A DNA stretch of 64,000 nucleotides from NCBI GenBank assembly GCA_903813345.2, contig CAIIXF020000005.1, forward strand, positions 9,737,375 through 9,801,374. The letters run 5' to 3'. Positions within the stretch are counted from its first letter, which is position 1. Every line of letters begins with the position of its first letter. The notes beneath the pieces were generated by a model. It saw only the letters and a program-made list of their open reading frames with translations. It did no database searches and had not been told where the DNA came from. Shown in pieces: positions 49,601 through 59,488 of the stretch. The stretch comes from Owenia fusiformis (taxonomy: Eukaryota; Annelida; Polychaeta; Sabellida; Oweniidae). A program made the position numbers and the translations under genes.

Positions 49601-49664
49601 CTATTTGTCCCCTTGAGTTTGTAAGGGTAGTACCAGTAGCGACAGCAGAAGAACCACATCCCAT
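37684..49664 (-). CDS. STAND NTPase: N-acylation signal, DUF4062-like, NACHT, TPR-like (TTC41/NPHP3-type)
   Basis: Twenty-one exons, 5' to 3': 49437-49664, 48609-48677, 47945-48051, 47266-47399, 46876-47009, 46047-46298, 45564-45700, 45146-45251, 44587-44694, 44229-44402, 43791-43977, 42947-43117, 42326-42491, 41642-41732, 41174-41302, 40521-40639, 40182-40311, 39347-39469, 38759-38902, 38420-38494, 37684-37959. They join in frame to 1019 aa. MGCGSS at the start is a myristoylation signal with a palmitoylatable Cys. Residues 55-180 (IRIFVSSTFRDFHQERE, HLVECDLRWG) match the DUF4062 fold of TTC41, TEP1 and NWD1 proteins. Walker A is GGAGSGKSS (326-334), Walker B VIIVDALNQ (Asp421). Residues after 735 are helical with TPR-like spacing. 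Expected role: ATP-switched scaffold, perhaps ciliary as NPHP3, or immune. The exon 12 acceptor is uncertain. Confidence 0.87.
39981..40170. mobile_element. 190-bp MITE beside a splice donor
   Basis: Ends are inverted repeats around ATTATACAAATAGTGACTGCC; the next inward block AATAGTGTAAATGATTTCCC is also inverted. Lies in an intron of the STAND gene, ending 5 bases from the donor of the 40182-40311 exon. A deleted relative is at 48495-48542. Confidence 0.75.
41029..41044 (+). repeat. 16-G run
   Basis: Uninterrupted G run inside GTGGTGTGTAAT...TGG, within a STAND-gene intron. It could form a G-quadruplex on the non-template strand; the length is also prone to sequencing error. Confidence 0.8.
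42119..42296. mobile_element. 178-bp MITE in STAND-gene intron
   Basis: AGCTTGTATTCGCGAATGC, CTGTCAGCTACTGGATTAAC and ATTCAAATATGAAT on the left recur as reverse complements on the right. The whole element is nearly palindromic. It ends about 30 bases from the exon at 42326-42491. Confidence 0.75.
42812..42890. repeat. 28-bp tandem repeat, two and a half copies
   Basis: ATACCTATATACGAGCAATG followed by ACTAAA is repeated twice, then a shortened third copy. STAND-gene intron. Confidence 0.75.
43455..43712. mobile_element. Possible DNA element, GGGACATAGCGTGCAATTG to GGGCCCATGCCTAC
   Basis: An island with C/G runs (GGGGGGTGCAATTTTTGGGG, TACCCCCAG, GGGGGTTGCGATTGC, GCAACCCCCTGGC) in AT-rich intron DNA. 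GGGGGTTGCGATTGCAAACATCGCAACCCCC inside it forms a hairpin. Ends are approximate and the family is not known to me. Confidence 0.4.
44035..44147 (-). repeat. GTGGTGACAT-family dispersed repeat, copy 6
   Basis: ATGCAAAATTTCACCACCTG, CCATTTGTTAAAGACACC, GTCCAAAAAAAGTTTGAGAC, TATAACAATGTGTCATCACT, GTGGTTGTGACAT. STAND-gene intron. Confidence 0.65.
45000..45096 (-). mobile_element. tRNA-derived SINE, copy 1
   Basis: On the minus strand, TATGGCTCAGGGGTTGTTC resembles a pol III A box and GGTTCTTTGTTCGATTCCTG carries a B box (GTTCGATTCC). It then runs into CATGGGTATTGAAT. The sequence parallels the copy at 55800 over about 90 bases, so both belong to one SINE family. No CCA or intact anticodon arm, so it is not a tRNA gene. 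Confidence 0.6.
45353..45450 (-). repeat. GTGGTGACAT-family dispersed repeat, copy 7
   Basis: ATGCAAAATGTCACTACCTA, CCATTTGTAACAAATGTCAG, AAATGTTAACTGCCAAACAC. STAND-gene intron. Confidence 0.6.
46359..46528. mobile_element. GTTCCACTT-family repeat, copy 2 (diverged)
   Basis: Begins ATAGTGAAACCTGTATATCC and carries GAACATCTCTCAAATCTGAA blocks. Ends near GTTGTCACTGCATA. STAND-gene intron. Confidence 0.45.
46540..46856 (-). repeat. GTGGTGACAT-family copy with internal 31-bp minisatellite
   Basis: The flanks match the dispersed family (AATTAACATTATATCACCTC on the left; ACAATATGTTCCCACTCC and GTGGTGACATAATAATGA on the right). In the middle, from 46591, six units of exactly 31 bp repeat. The first four contain the perfect palindrome TGTAACAATTGTTACA; the later ones have TGGAAC substitutions. 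The unit seems to have grown from the family's TTGTTACAGACA core. Confidence 0.85.
47608..47775 (-). repeat. GTGGTGACAT-family dispersed repeat, copy 8
   Basis: ATGCAAAATATCACCATCTG, CCATTTGTTACAGATGCAGA, then AAATGCAGACTGCC / AAATGCCAAACACC subunits, ending GTCACCACTTGCGGTGGTGG. Expanded internal subrepeats. STAND-gene intron. Confidence 0.7.
48495..48542. mobile_element. Deleted relative of the 39981 MITE
   Basis: ATATAATAAAACAAATAGTG ACTGCC is followed after 9 bases by TCACTATTTGTA: the two ends of the larger element with the interior lost. Confidence 0.65.
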
Positions 49665-49834
49665 GTTGATTGGTCTTTATGGCATTGTATTTTCTATACT
49701 GTTATGTGGTATTCTTCATCCTAGGATTATAAGTCATGTAAAAAGAATCAAAATAAAAATATAGAAATTTTTAGGTGGGCGATAATAGGGTAATTTCAAA
49801 ATTTCATGAATTAAAAGCATTGATTTCTCATAAT

Positions 49835-50182
49835 TTAGATCAAAACGTTAAACCTTTGTTCTATTTTTTGAAACTTTGTATTTAAAGCTAGATATGTACA
49901 GTTGGCCGTAGCTAGATATTGCTTAAAACGTACTAAATATGTTGAAATAAGGAAATAATTTCTGCCAGTTTGTTGTTTTGTTGCTTGGTGTTTGCGACCT
50001 TGACCTTCTAATAATTTTCCCGGGAATACAGAGCCGGGGGGGAAGAGGTGTTCCCGGGGATTTTGAAGGTCTGCAAGTTCTTCCACATCATTAATTAACA
50101 AACCTTCAATATGTGACTGACTTTTATTCGGTTTCCATCTACCCATGCGTACATTGTAATTGTTCCAAGGGTGCCATGTCAA
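49835..50182 (-). CDS. Hypothetical protein, 115 aa, unrecognised
   Basis: An ATG-to-stop frame 170 bases upstream of the STAND gene on the same strand. The first 75 residues are balanced and coding-like (MTWHPWNNYNVRMGRWKPNK, then an acidic ELADLQNPRE segment). The rest turns AT-driven, so a splice donor near residue 65-75 (for example TTAGAAG/GTCAAGG) is possible. It may be a first exon, a retrocopy piece or chance. I do not recognise the family. Confidence 0.3.
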   Translation of the reverse strand: MTWHPWNNYNVRMGRWKPNKSQSHIEGLLINDVEELADLQNPREHLFPPGSVFPGKLLEGQGRKHQATKQQTGRNYFLISTYLVRFKQYLATANCTYLALNTKFQKIEQRFNVLI

Positions 50183-51050
50183 TACTGTTATTCACAGGTT
50201 AAAGGTTGTAATAACCATGGGCTTCCAATTAGAAGGGTATGCAACTCTGTGTAATAACATGAGACCTTCAAAATGAGCAATGCCATGCTCTCCTTTTATA
50301 GTAATATTTCAAAAAGTATTAGATAAATGTACATGTTTTAGTATTATGTTGAATAAAAATCAATTTTCAATATGATTAAAGCATAAAATATATTCAATCT
50401 CATGTAAAAGTAAACAAAGGCCAATAAGAATAAGAGGTATCAAGATAATCTCTTCAAGTATTGCATTATTCAAGAACACCTTCCAATAAAAATATAATTT
50501 GTGGGAGAATGTTCACTTTCTGTATTGTCATAATTATGATGAATTCAATTTTTTATTAAATTATCAACATGTATGGAGATAATCATGTTTTTATTTTTGA
50601 GTTATTTCTTTAAATCATCCATAAAAGGACAAAATAAGATTTTCCTATTACAGTGATTTTCACTCCTATTCAAAGCTTTAATACAGCATGTCGCTTTGTA
50701 TAGAACACTGATTTTTACTTACGCAATTAGAGTGGATATTCATCTTTCATTCCATAAAGAAAACAGAAATTGAAAAAATATTTACGGAGTGGGAGCTGTT
50801 ACAATGACCCCTACTTTAAGATGAAAATGAATCTAAATGATGATATTCTTCAAAAAACTCATTTTTATTGTTTTCTAAGCCCTTGATAGTTATATACATC
50901 CTTAATTTACAATTAATAGTTGTACAAATATAACAACTTCTGTAAGATTTGTAAATGGGTGAGGCAAGTTCACTTGTTTTCATGGCATTTCTCCATTGAT
51001 TGTCCAAGATACCCTTTTAATAATATGACTTTAGTATAACTGCATAATGT
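50183..51050. other. Intergenic, no gene seen
   Basis: AT-rich DNA with no supported ORF or element. Confidence 0.5.
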
Positions 51051-51185
51051 ACTGCAAGGCATATATGACAATTTGTCACTATCTGCAAATTGCTAAGTGA
51101 AACAATTACAAATGTGACACCCAACTGCCAGCCACACAAACTTGTGGCTTTAACAACTATCTTGGTAATTGGCGACATAAAAACT
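51051..51185 (-). repeat. GTGGTGACAT-family dispersed repeat, copy 9 (diverged)
   Basis: ACAATTTGTCACTATCTGCA, TTACAAATGTGACACC, CAACTGCCAGCCACAC, CTTGTGGC and GGCGACATAAAA keep the family block order with many changes. Confidence 0.4.
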
Positions 51186-51486
51186 GTTTAACCCATAGGG
51201 CCCATTCAAAATGAGAAATCAGGTGTGGTTGTTTATCAAGCCTTATATATTTTCACACAGTAAAACAATATTTAATAAAATATTTGAAATTGAGTCGATA
51301 ACTTTTTTCCAAGGGTAAATTCTTGCGCTCAGTTTATCATAGCATGGACCTCAATCCCGAAAATTGTAACATTTAAAGGTCATCTGGGAGATAATTGTAA
51401 AAACATAATGATGACATCCTATTCAAATTAGGGACAAGAAGTACCTATTTATCTAAGTGAATCTGCAATAACTTTACTAATGTTAG

Positions 51487-51592
51487 CCTTGCCTAAGTTG
51501 GCATTTTATTTTACTTATTATAGCTTGTCTATCTTGATCTTAAAGTAAAAGATAAATACAAAATACACTGACTTAGCCAGGCTACATTAATG
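51487..51592. mobile_element. TTAGCCTTGCC-family MITE, about 100 bp
   Basis: Left end TTAGCCTTGCCTAAGTTGGC and right end CTGACTTAGCCAGGCTA are imperfect inverted repeats; TTATTTTACTTA and TAAAGTAAAAGATAAA are also inverted. Related units lie at 57176-57270 and 57637-57740. Confidence 0.6.
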
Positions 51593-52746
51593 TTATAAAC
51601 ACAATATCCATACCAAATATGAAAAAGAAGTCATTTTTAGTTATATTAATTTTATTTTATACAAAATTGATGCAACATTATCTACAGTAATATAAATGTA
51701 CATAATTTTCTGATGTATTATACATGTTGTTACACACATGTCACATGAATTATAAAATTTTGGAGGTTAATATTTTTGCTTCCCATTTTCCCGGTGTGAT
51801 GCTGCTTGATTGGTGTAGGAAAAAAGTACATGTTAATTTCAACATAAAAATGACGAGCAATTGTTTAAACATGTGCTCCCTTTACCTTGAATTACTTGTA
51901 TGAAGAATTTAGTATTCAGTGTAATAATCAGACTTTCTTTAAAAATACAAACATAAGAAATGTTTTAACAATGATTGATTAGATTAACATACATATTTCT
52001 GTTTTTATTGCCTCTTCAAAATCAAACATATTTTAGATTTTGTAATTCAGGTACATTACATCATCACATATTAGGTATATATCCAGAAAAGCCACTTACT
52101 AAATTGACAGTTTTATATGTAAATGCAATATCCAAATTTAACACTAACAGTGACAGCCTAAAATAGACACTATTACAACAGTTCTTTCCCATACTTCTGT
52201 GTCTATTTTTAGGCTCTATTAGGTGAAAGTTGCTAAAGTTAGGTATTTAACACACAACAAAATAGCAAAAATCTAAAACTCTTGTCATGTATTGTTTTCT
52301 TCTGTTGTTACTAAGGTGACCAGGTGACGTGTTATATGCTATTGTGCACTGAACAATTCATAGCAATATTCTTTGCTATTTAATGAATACAGTTATTTGA
52401 CATTTTAAAACTTTCGCCCTGACATTAAATGTTTGTGTGGATAGTGTGTATGTTATGAAGACCAGTATTCCCATGTTGTTCCACTTGGCTTCTACCCTGG
52501 AATCAAATAAAGATTCAATACATAATACTGTGTAATCATTCATCATTTCTAAAAAAACAGACATAAACATATCAACTTGCAGAATAACATCCACAATTAA
52601 GTAATTACAGTAATGTAGTGTTAACCAGAAGGAGAAGGCTTTACATTGTTTTCAAGATTTTCATTTAGCTTTAATAATGTAATCATGACATCAGAACATT
52701 AGATATAGGTATTAATAAATTTGGAATGCATTGAGATCATAAATAC

Positions 52747-52852
52747 AACTTGAATTTCCTTTAAATGCCACACAGATACCAGTAATTTAGTTTACCTAAA
52801 ATTTCTTGAGTAATTCTTCTGCTGAAATACGTGCATTGAGATTATAAAAAAT
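52747..52852 (-). pseudogene. Tandem copy of the end of the ARPC4 last exon
   Basis: Roughly 52747-52852 duplicates 52853-52950, which holds the ARPC4 stop codon. On the minus strand the extra copy reads NARISAEELLKKF then TAG, against [14 protein letters not shown] in the gene. The duplicate is just 3' of the real stop, so it is read as 3' UTR unless used as an alternative exon (TTTCAG/CAGAAG occurs in it). Confidence 0.75.
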
Positions 52853-52892
52853 AACTTGAATTTCCTTTACACATACCAGTAATTTAGTTTAC

Positions 52893-55800
52893 CTAAAATC
52901 GCTTGAGGAATTCTTCTGCTGAAATACGTGCCCTTGAGTTGACGGCAAGCTTCATTTCGCTGATTTCCTTATCGATTTCCTCCATGAAATGTATGATGAA
53001 ATCAACCAGTTTGTGTTTAAACATAGCCTCTGAATGGAAGTTTGTAATGAGAAAACTAATATCGTATCCCTGTAAAATAAACATTTTAAACATGATACAG
53101 ATATTTTTATTGAACCTTCAGTATTTTCCTCACTTTTAACAACATAAACAGTTACAAAAATTATCTTCCCTAAAATAGAAAAATGCAACGATATTTGGAA
53201 TTAAAGGACTCGTGTCAATTTTCTCTAAGTTTAATTATTTCCAATGCCTCTACTTTTTAATATTGCAAATCAAACCATACATTCACTTAATGATTAAGAT
53301 TTAGTTTTGAGAATGTTAGTTTCAAATTCCAATTTCAATTCATACTTACTTAATGGACAGATAAGTATAAAGTAAAATAAAAATACCTTTACGGGTTTCC
53401 TCCTAAGTATAATGAAATTTTCTGCTCTCATCATCATAAACCTCATGAACTTGTGGCATAATATTTTTTCTATTTCATCAGCCTATAAGAGAACAAGAAC
53501 AATATGGTTTATTTTCAGTTACACACTTCAACAAAACAACAAAACTCTTACTGTCTTATGTCTAATTGATACCCGATATCATTGACTGAAGTCTATGCTG
53601 GTACCTGAATGATTCAAATAGAATATCATGAAAGTATTTGAAACAAGGCAGAAACGTGCAAAATGTCACCATTTGTGACATTTGTTATAGCATGGGCTTT
53701 CAACAGACCAACCGCTGACCATCAAACACTGTCCACAAAAAATTGGAGGCTATAACAGTATGTCACCACTTCTGGTACATGTTACAATTAGAGCATCACT
53801 TTGATCATCTCTATCAATTAGATTAATAAGACATTATGTAAGGATTCTTAACAAACAATACAAATTGAAATGAGTGGACAATGGACATAAGCTGCAGTTG
53901 TATCAGTGTATATTGATATAATTTACTGAGTCAAGGGCCACATTCTGTTTCTAAATAACATAACACACTGACCTGTTTCACACCAATGCTTATCCTTAGT
54001 GAGTTGATTGAACCTTCTATAAGAACTTTTTCTTTCTCATTTCTACTGATAACTACTGGAGTTAAAAGTAACTCTTTACTACTCCTGAAAAATAATCATA
54101 AGTATATGAGCGAATTTATTTTATCTACACAATTAAAGAATACTTCACACACAACAAAGATGTAGCCAAAATTGAACACAATTTTTAATAGTGAGGCAAA
54201 ACTTTAACTTTAACAGAAAATATGTATTTTATTTAGACATTCATTTGACAAAAATTCATAAATCATCAAAAAATCTTTTTAATTTGATCGAATACACTGA
54301 ATTTCTTTTCAGATTACAATAGGATTGCAAAGAAAGATTTGAATGCTTTTTTAGAAGATTTCTATGTGCTGCCACTTAAATGCATTTTGGTTTACACAAT
54401 ACAAATCAATTATGTTCTTCAATAAACACAAACTTTGATCACTTACCTAACTTCTACTTCTGGTTTGTTGTGTCGCTCAACGACCTGAGATGAGAAGTTT
54501 TCAAGACATAAGGCTGCTGTTAGTGTGTGCCTCACGGCATTTAAATATGGCTTTAATGTCGCTGACTGAAAACAAATAGTTTTTAATCAATATAAGTTTG
54601 CATGTAAATTTTATACTTATCAATGATATTAAACTGGGGAAATTTCCTTCTTTTGTTTCCTCAATATGATTTGAATAGTCATGTATTGTTCCATTGATTT
54701 ATTTGATCATATCAGCAGTTAATAGTGAAATATTCAATACTGAAGAAAACATGATATGGTTCAAGAATTGCAACAAGATTTTGAATTGTACACTGGTGAT
54801 TAGTATATTTGATGTACTTATCATATCTAAGATGTATTATGAATATGATTTGAATAATAATTTGAAGACTGTATTTGCATGTGCTTTCAAGAAAAAAGTT
54901 AGAGAAAATGGATTATATTCAATTTTAGAAAGCATATAGGCTATAATGTCATTAATTTATTAGCCATAGAGTGTTCCATGCCACTATACATATTCTCAAT
55001 TCTCCTTATACCACAAAATCAAAGCAGTTTCATGTAGTAAACTCCTGTTCGAAAGAATAAAGTTCATGATCAAAATAATTTTTTTATTGCATGAAGTAAA
55101 ATATTTGTCAAACTGACATCTCAATAACATCTCAAATGCCATTCAAATAGACATTTCCTAACTCTTTATAGTCTATTGCAATGTTTTCTCCATCAATAAA
55201 ACCTAATAAAAAATAAGGAATAAAGATACAAAATTGCCCTAATCTATGAAAAAATACATTCATATAGGTCTAATATATCAAAACATTTGTATATTTCAGA
55301 TAATATTTGTAATATGCAACAAAGCTGTGGCCTGTTTTAGGGTGCATTTTCATATGCCAACGGGTGCAATCCACCCACACAGCACTAATGAGCCTTGTCA
55401 GCAGGTATCACAAAAAAGAACAAAAAGCTCCGCCATGCAAATTACATGCTCACATGTTTTCAACAATAACAGCTCATTCAAGCGCACTTAAACCTTAAAC
55501 TTAATACCCCTATGCCAACTGTGTCGGTTACACTCGCTCTGGTCATTCGCTGAATGGTGTCCGTATGCGTTTGAATGGGTCGTTTTTTGTTAAAAACATG
55601 CGACCAAGCAATTCACGCCTTGAGGTCCATTGATCGTTTCATGATAATGCTCATTAACTGCTGTGCGGGTGTATTGCACCCATGACACACAGTGTGTATG
55701 AAAATACAGCCTTAATTGAAGGACTTTCGGCCAAGTAAAATAACATGGCAGAGAAGTGTAATGACCCTCGATAACAAGATGTTACTGCAGCCAAGTTATA

Positions 55801-56801
55801 GTGGCTAGCCACTATTGGCTCAAGCGCTAGAGCATCAGACTTTGGAGTGCCAGGCCCTGGGTTTGATACCTGCATGGGGCATTGAATATAGCACACTTCC
55901 TATCATGTCTAGTATCTGGCTTGTTACACTACAGCTCCCCAGAGGGGTCCATGGGACGTTACATTGGTATCAAATGTGGGATTTGCCCATGTTTATATTC
56001 AGGGTTACGATGGGGTATTGTCCAAAATCAACCCCACATTTATGGGGTTACTCCTCGGAGCTGCCCAGGGATCATTACAGAAGCATTAAAATTATCAAAA
56101 TATAGTCTTAGAGGCCACACATCTTCTTATTAGCAAAACCACTAGCAATCCAAAATAAACAAATGCTCAAATGTGTACAATATGAACATTTAATCCATAG
56201 AAAATTGCACAATGGAGTGTGGCCTTTTGATTCCATATTTTTAGGTTTTATTGATGAAATAAAAAGATTTAAATGGACTATATGACACATTAGTAAAATG
56301 AAAAAATTACATTTTCTGCTGATCATTTAGAATGATAATCAAATCATGTCATAATTTATTGTCAAATTAGTAAACTCAAAGTTGAAAAAAAAATGGGAAA
56401 AAAGCAGGAAGTGATTTTGACAAAATAGTGGACTCAAACAAAAGTGTATTTGTAAATGTAAGACAACACCAAACCTACATTGAATCAAATTGATATGACT
56501 GCAAAGTACTTTTTTCAACCGAATAACATTGATATGTAACTAAAAAATTTGACGAAAGAGGTACATTTTAATATGATAATTGAATGATATTTTTTGAAAC
56601 TTTCAAAAATAATTCAAAAGTAGGTCAAAATTCCGGCGTCAATCAAACAGCATTTTCCACGCTATTCCTGATAAATTCAGTACAAACTTTACTTCAAACA
56701 TAACTTAGGTATATCATGAATCGCAAGATATAAGAATATTTGTCTATTCTTCGCTATATATCAAGAAATATGTAAAGAAATGAAGTTAAAACACCCACCA
56801 T
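52893..56801 (-). CDS. ARPC4: Actin-related protein 2/3 complex subunit 4
   Basis: Five coding exons, 5' to 3': 56799-56801 (ATG only), 54447-54565, 53973-54084, 53387-53482, 52893-53069, giving 168 aa, the same length as human ARPC4. All junctions are GT-AG and in frame. Recognisable segments are [77 protein letters not shown] and [24 protein letters not shown]4 and ARPC2 form the core of the Arp2/3 complex, which nucleates branched actin filaments in the cytoplasm. The start exon is inferred: GTATG followed directly by donor GTGGGT at 56798. Intron 1 (2.2 kb) holds an inverted-repeat element and a SINE. The last ~50 coding bases are duplicated downstream of the stop. Confidence 0.96.
53651..53790 (-). 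repeat. GTGGTGACAT-family dispersed repeat, copy 10
   Basis: GTGCAAAATGTCACCATTTG, CATTTGTTATAG, ACTGTCCACAAAAAATTGGA, GGCTATAACAGTATGTCACC. ARPC4 intron. Confidence 0.6.
55329..55712. mobile_element. 384-bp element with 65-bp TIRs in ARPC4 intron 1
   Basis: 55329-55393 and 55649-55712 are reverse complements. Shared blocks are GGGTGCAATCCACCCACACA versus its inverse, CATTTTCATAT and AATGAGC at the inner edge. The interior is GC-richer than its surroundings. No transposase. Confidence 0.7.
55800..56105 (+). mobile_element. tRNA-derived SINE, copy 2
   Basis: TTGGCTCAAGCGCTAGAGCA is A-box-like and CTGGGTTTGATACCTGCATG carries a degenerate B box, followed by a body of about 230 bases (CTCCCCAGAGGGGTCCATGG and so on). 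It matches the minus-strand copy at 45000-45096 across the tRNA-like head. ARPC4 intron 1. Confidence 0.6.
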
Positions 56802-57082
56802 ACTATAATTTTTGAATCCGGAAGTCCATCTCATAAAACAGAATAAAAAATGACATGTGATTGGTTAATGGAAAATGAGTCACCGCATATACATTCTAAA
56901 TGTAAACAAATGCACGTGGTATGGCAAACACACATTTGGAGCTTCCACTGAACTCTCATAATTTCTTGACTGTACAAGCTGACAAGCAAACATTGACAAT
57001 ACGACAAACCCACATTTTATCAAGCATTAGTCTTATCACTACCGAATAACCTGTTGACTTAAAGTAAAACAGATTCACCATC

Positions 57083-57741
57083 ACAGTTAGCCTTGCCCCA
57101 AGCATGGACTTCTAAGCACCAAACATTATTATTTCTTAAGAGATTGACAAGACAATCATGTTATTTGAAGTCCATGCCCCAAGTCAGTATTTTTTATTTT
57201 TACTTATCTGATCTTGAATTATTACCATAGAAATCAAGAAAGGTAAAAGAGACCGACTTGGGCAAAGACTACATCACAGTTGATTCCACTTATTCCACCC
57301 ATTTCTACGCCATTTCCTCCAGGTGGACAGGACTTGTGCTCAAGTTCAAATCAGACTGGCAAGTGGCAATGACTGTTTGTTTGTTTATTCCACATAGTGC
57401 CAATACATGGAAGGAACAGGCTGGTCATAAAAACACAGGATTTGAGATGTCATACTAATCATGGGCTTTCAAGAGAATGCCTGTGTACTAATGCATGATT
57501 CTGACATCATATCACACCATCAGACCAGTCTATCATTTTCTGTTTTCAAAAGATGACCAAAAAATTACATTGCCCAAATCTTTTTAATCTGAGAATATTT
57601 TTTTGTTTCGTTTATTGGATATAATATGCAATACTGTTCTGTAGCCTTGCCCAAGCCGGTCTCTTTTACTTTTCTTGATTTCTATTATAATTTAAGATCA
57701 GATAAGTAAAAAAATACTGACTTGAGCAAGGCTAACTGTTC
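57083..57741. mobile_element. Composite inverted-repeat element, TTAGCCTTGCC family
   Basis: 57176-57270 and 57637-57740 are reverse complements (ACTTATCTGATCTTGAATTA and AAATCAAGAAAGGTAAAAGA shared). Outer GTTAGCCTTGCCC appears at 57085 and, inverted, at 57728. CATGGACTTC and GAAGTCCATG form an inner hairpin. It lies upstream of ARPC4. Confidence 0.65.
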
Positions 57742-59300
57742 TGGTACAACATGTCCTTTCATCTTAGCCATATCAAATATCAAACACAACACATTTATTA
57801 ATTCATATCTCATCTATTTATATTTCAGCTATATAACAGCTTCAGACATGTTTTATGTCATGTATGTCACAAGCACCCGTAACTGGCAACATAGTATAAT
57901 GTACATGTATAAATATATCACTACAACAAGCAGACATCTTAAAAATGTTTGCACCTAATACTGGTCTACATTATATTGCTACATACATAACAGGTTAATT
58001 GTTCATTTAGTAAAAACAAATTAAAGAGCACAGTTATCAAGCTTATTTTATTTTTTTTTATAAATTATAGCCTAAGTGAGAGTAAGCATCCGTTTCTGAT
58101 AAAAACAGCAGTTCAACAGAGGACTAGGTTTTTGGATAATCAGATTCTCATATGGGCACCACTAGACAGACATTTAATAAACTGTATATTAGGGCTTGAT
58201 AAGTTAAAAACTCATAGGGAGAATGTTGAGATATACATATCTGGAACAAAAGCTCTCATGAATGAATCTCTCCTCCTAACCCTTATATTTCATAAATTAT
58301 GTTAAACTTAACATTACATGCATTATGCAGTAATAAAACATAATAATATTGGTCTTACAGAACTGGGATTCATAATTGTCGACAGGCAAAAGACAATTTC
58401 ACCTGTTGTTTTTACCGAAAGTGCCTACGGTATGTTGAAATTATTCATTTTGCCTATTTTCAAAAATTCTAATTTATCCATGCCAACTAAAGAGTGACCA
58501 CCATTGATAACATTAAAACCATTATTTCTATTACACACGTCATAAAATACCAAAAATAGACAAAGTTAGTGAAATGAGGTAATCTAATTAAATGACTGAT
58601 TCTACAGGATTCATCTGAGAAAAAGAACTCTGCAGAATGAACCAAAAACATGAAATAAGTCACCTTTAAATTAGTCATGGACAAATTATTAATTATCTTC
58701 AGTGAAGGATCTTCAGTAACAAAAAGCTCCCATTAATTGCATTGAGAGATATTAAAAGGTACATCATGATATAGTTTAACTGTATCGTTTCAGATACAAT
58801 AGGATATTTTGACAGTTACAACTTTCATGATGAATACTTCAGTCTGCAGATTGGCATACATATATTTCTAAAATATGAAGACCTATTCAAGTCTTTAGCA
58901 ATACAATGGACTTCTAGTTCATATTTATTTTATCAATAAAGCTCAGTATATCAGCTGCACCCTATACTTAAACTTTGTAGATCATAATTCTTACAAAATT
59001 CAGTACTAACTAAAGTAACTATGCAATGGGTATTACAACATTACAATTTCAAGAGATTGCATACAATAAATATTAATTGAATATTGTATCTAATATGGTT
59101 TCTATAATATATACCCTTTCTCTTAAGCTGGACGGATTTTTGTCTGCTACTATAGAAACAGCAGACCAAGCATTTATTACATCATAACAAGTCTATCAAT
59201 GAAAAATGCCTCGACTTGGTGACACTCTCCCTTCAATTACATGGGCAACTAGGCCCTTCAATTACATGGGCAACTCATCACATATCATCAGTATTATCTT
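57742..59300. other. Intergenic, no gene seen
   Basis: AT-rich, short ORFs only. A short direct duplication of CTTCAATTACATGGGCAACT lies at 59230-59275. Confidence 0.5.
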
Positions 59301-59305
59301 TATGA

Positions 59306-59488
59306 TATACAGTGGAACCTTTAAAGTGGAACACCTCTGGAGGCGAAACACCTCTGTTAGTGGTACACTTCAGAGTCCCAAAACCAACCAATTTAATGTT
59401 AAATGAACCTCTACAAGTGGAACACTTCCCAATTGGAACACTTTAAAGGTACCCAAGGTGTTCTACTTAGACAGGTTTCATTGTATTA
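59306..59488. mobile_element. GTTCCACTT-family repeat, copy 3
   Basis: ATACAGTGGAACCTTTAAAG at one end and ACAGGTTTCATTGTATTA at the other. Inside are GTGGAACACCTCTGG, TTAATGTTAAATGAACCTCT and AAGTGGAACACTTCCC blocks. Opposite orientation to the copy at 22216. Confidence 0.6.

Noticed and set aside
55800-55880. Functional tRNA gene
   Set aside because: A/B-box-like words are present but the arms do not pair into a cloverleaf and the sequence continues into a SINE body shared with 45000-45096.
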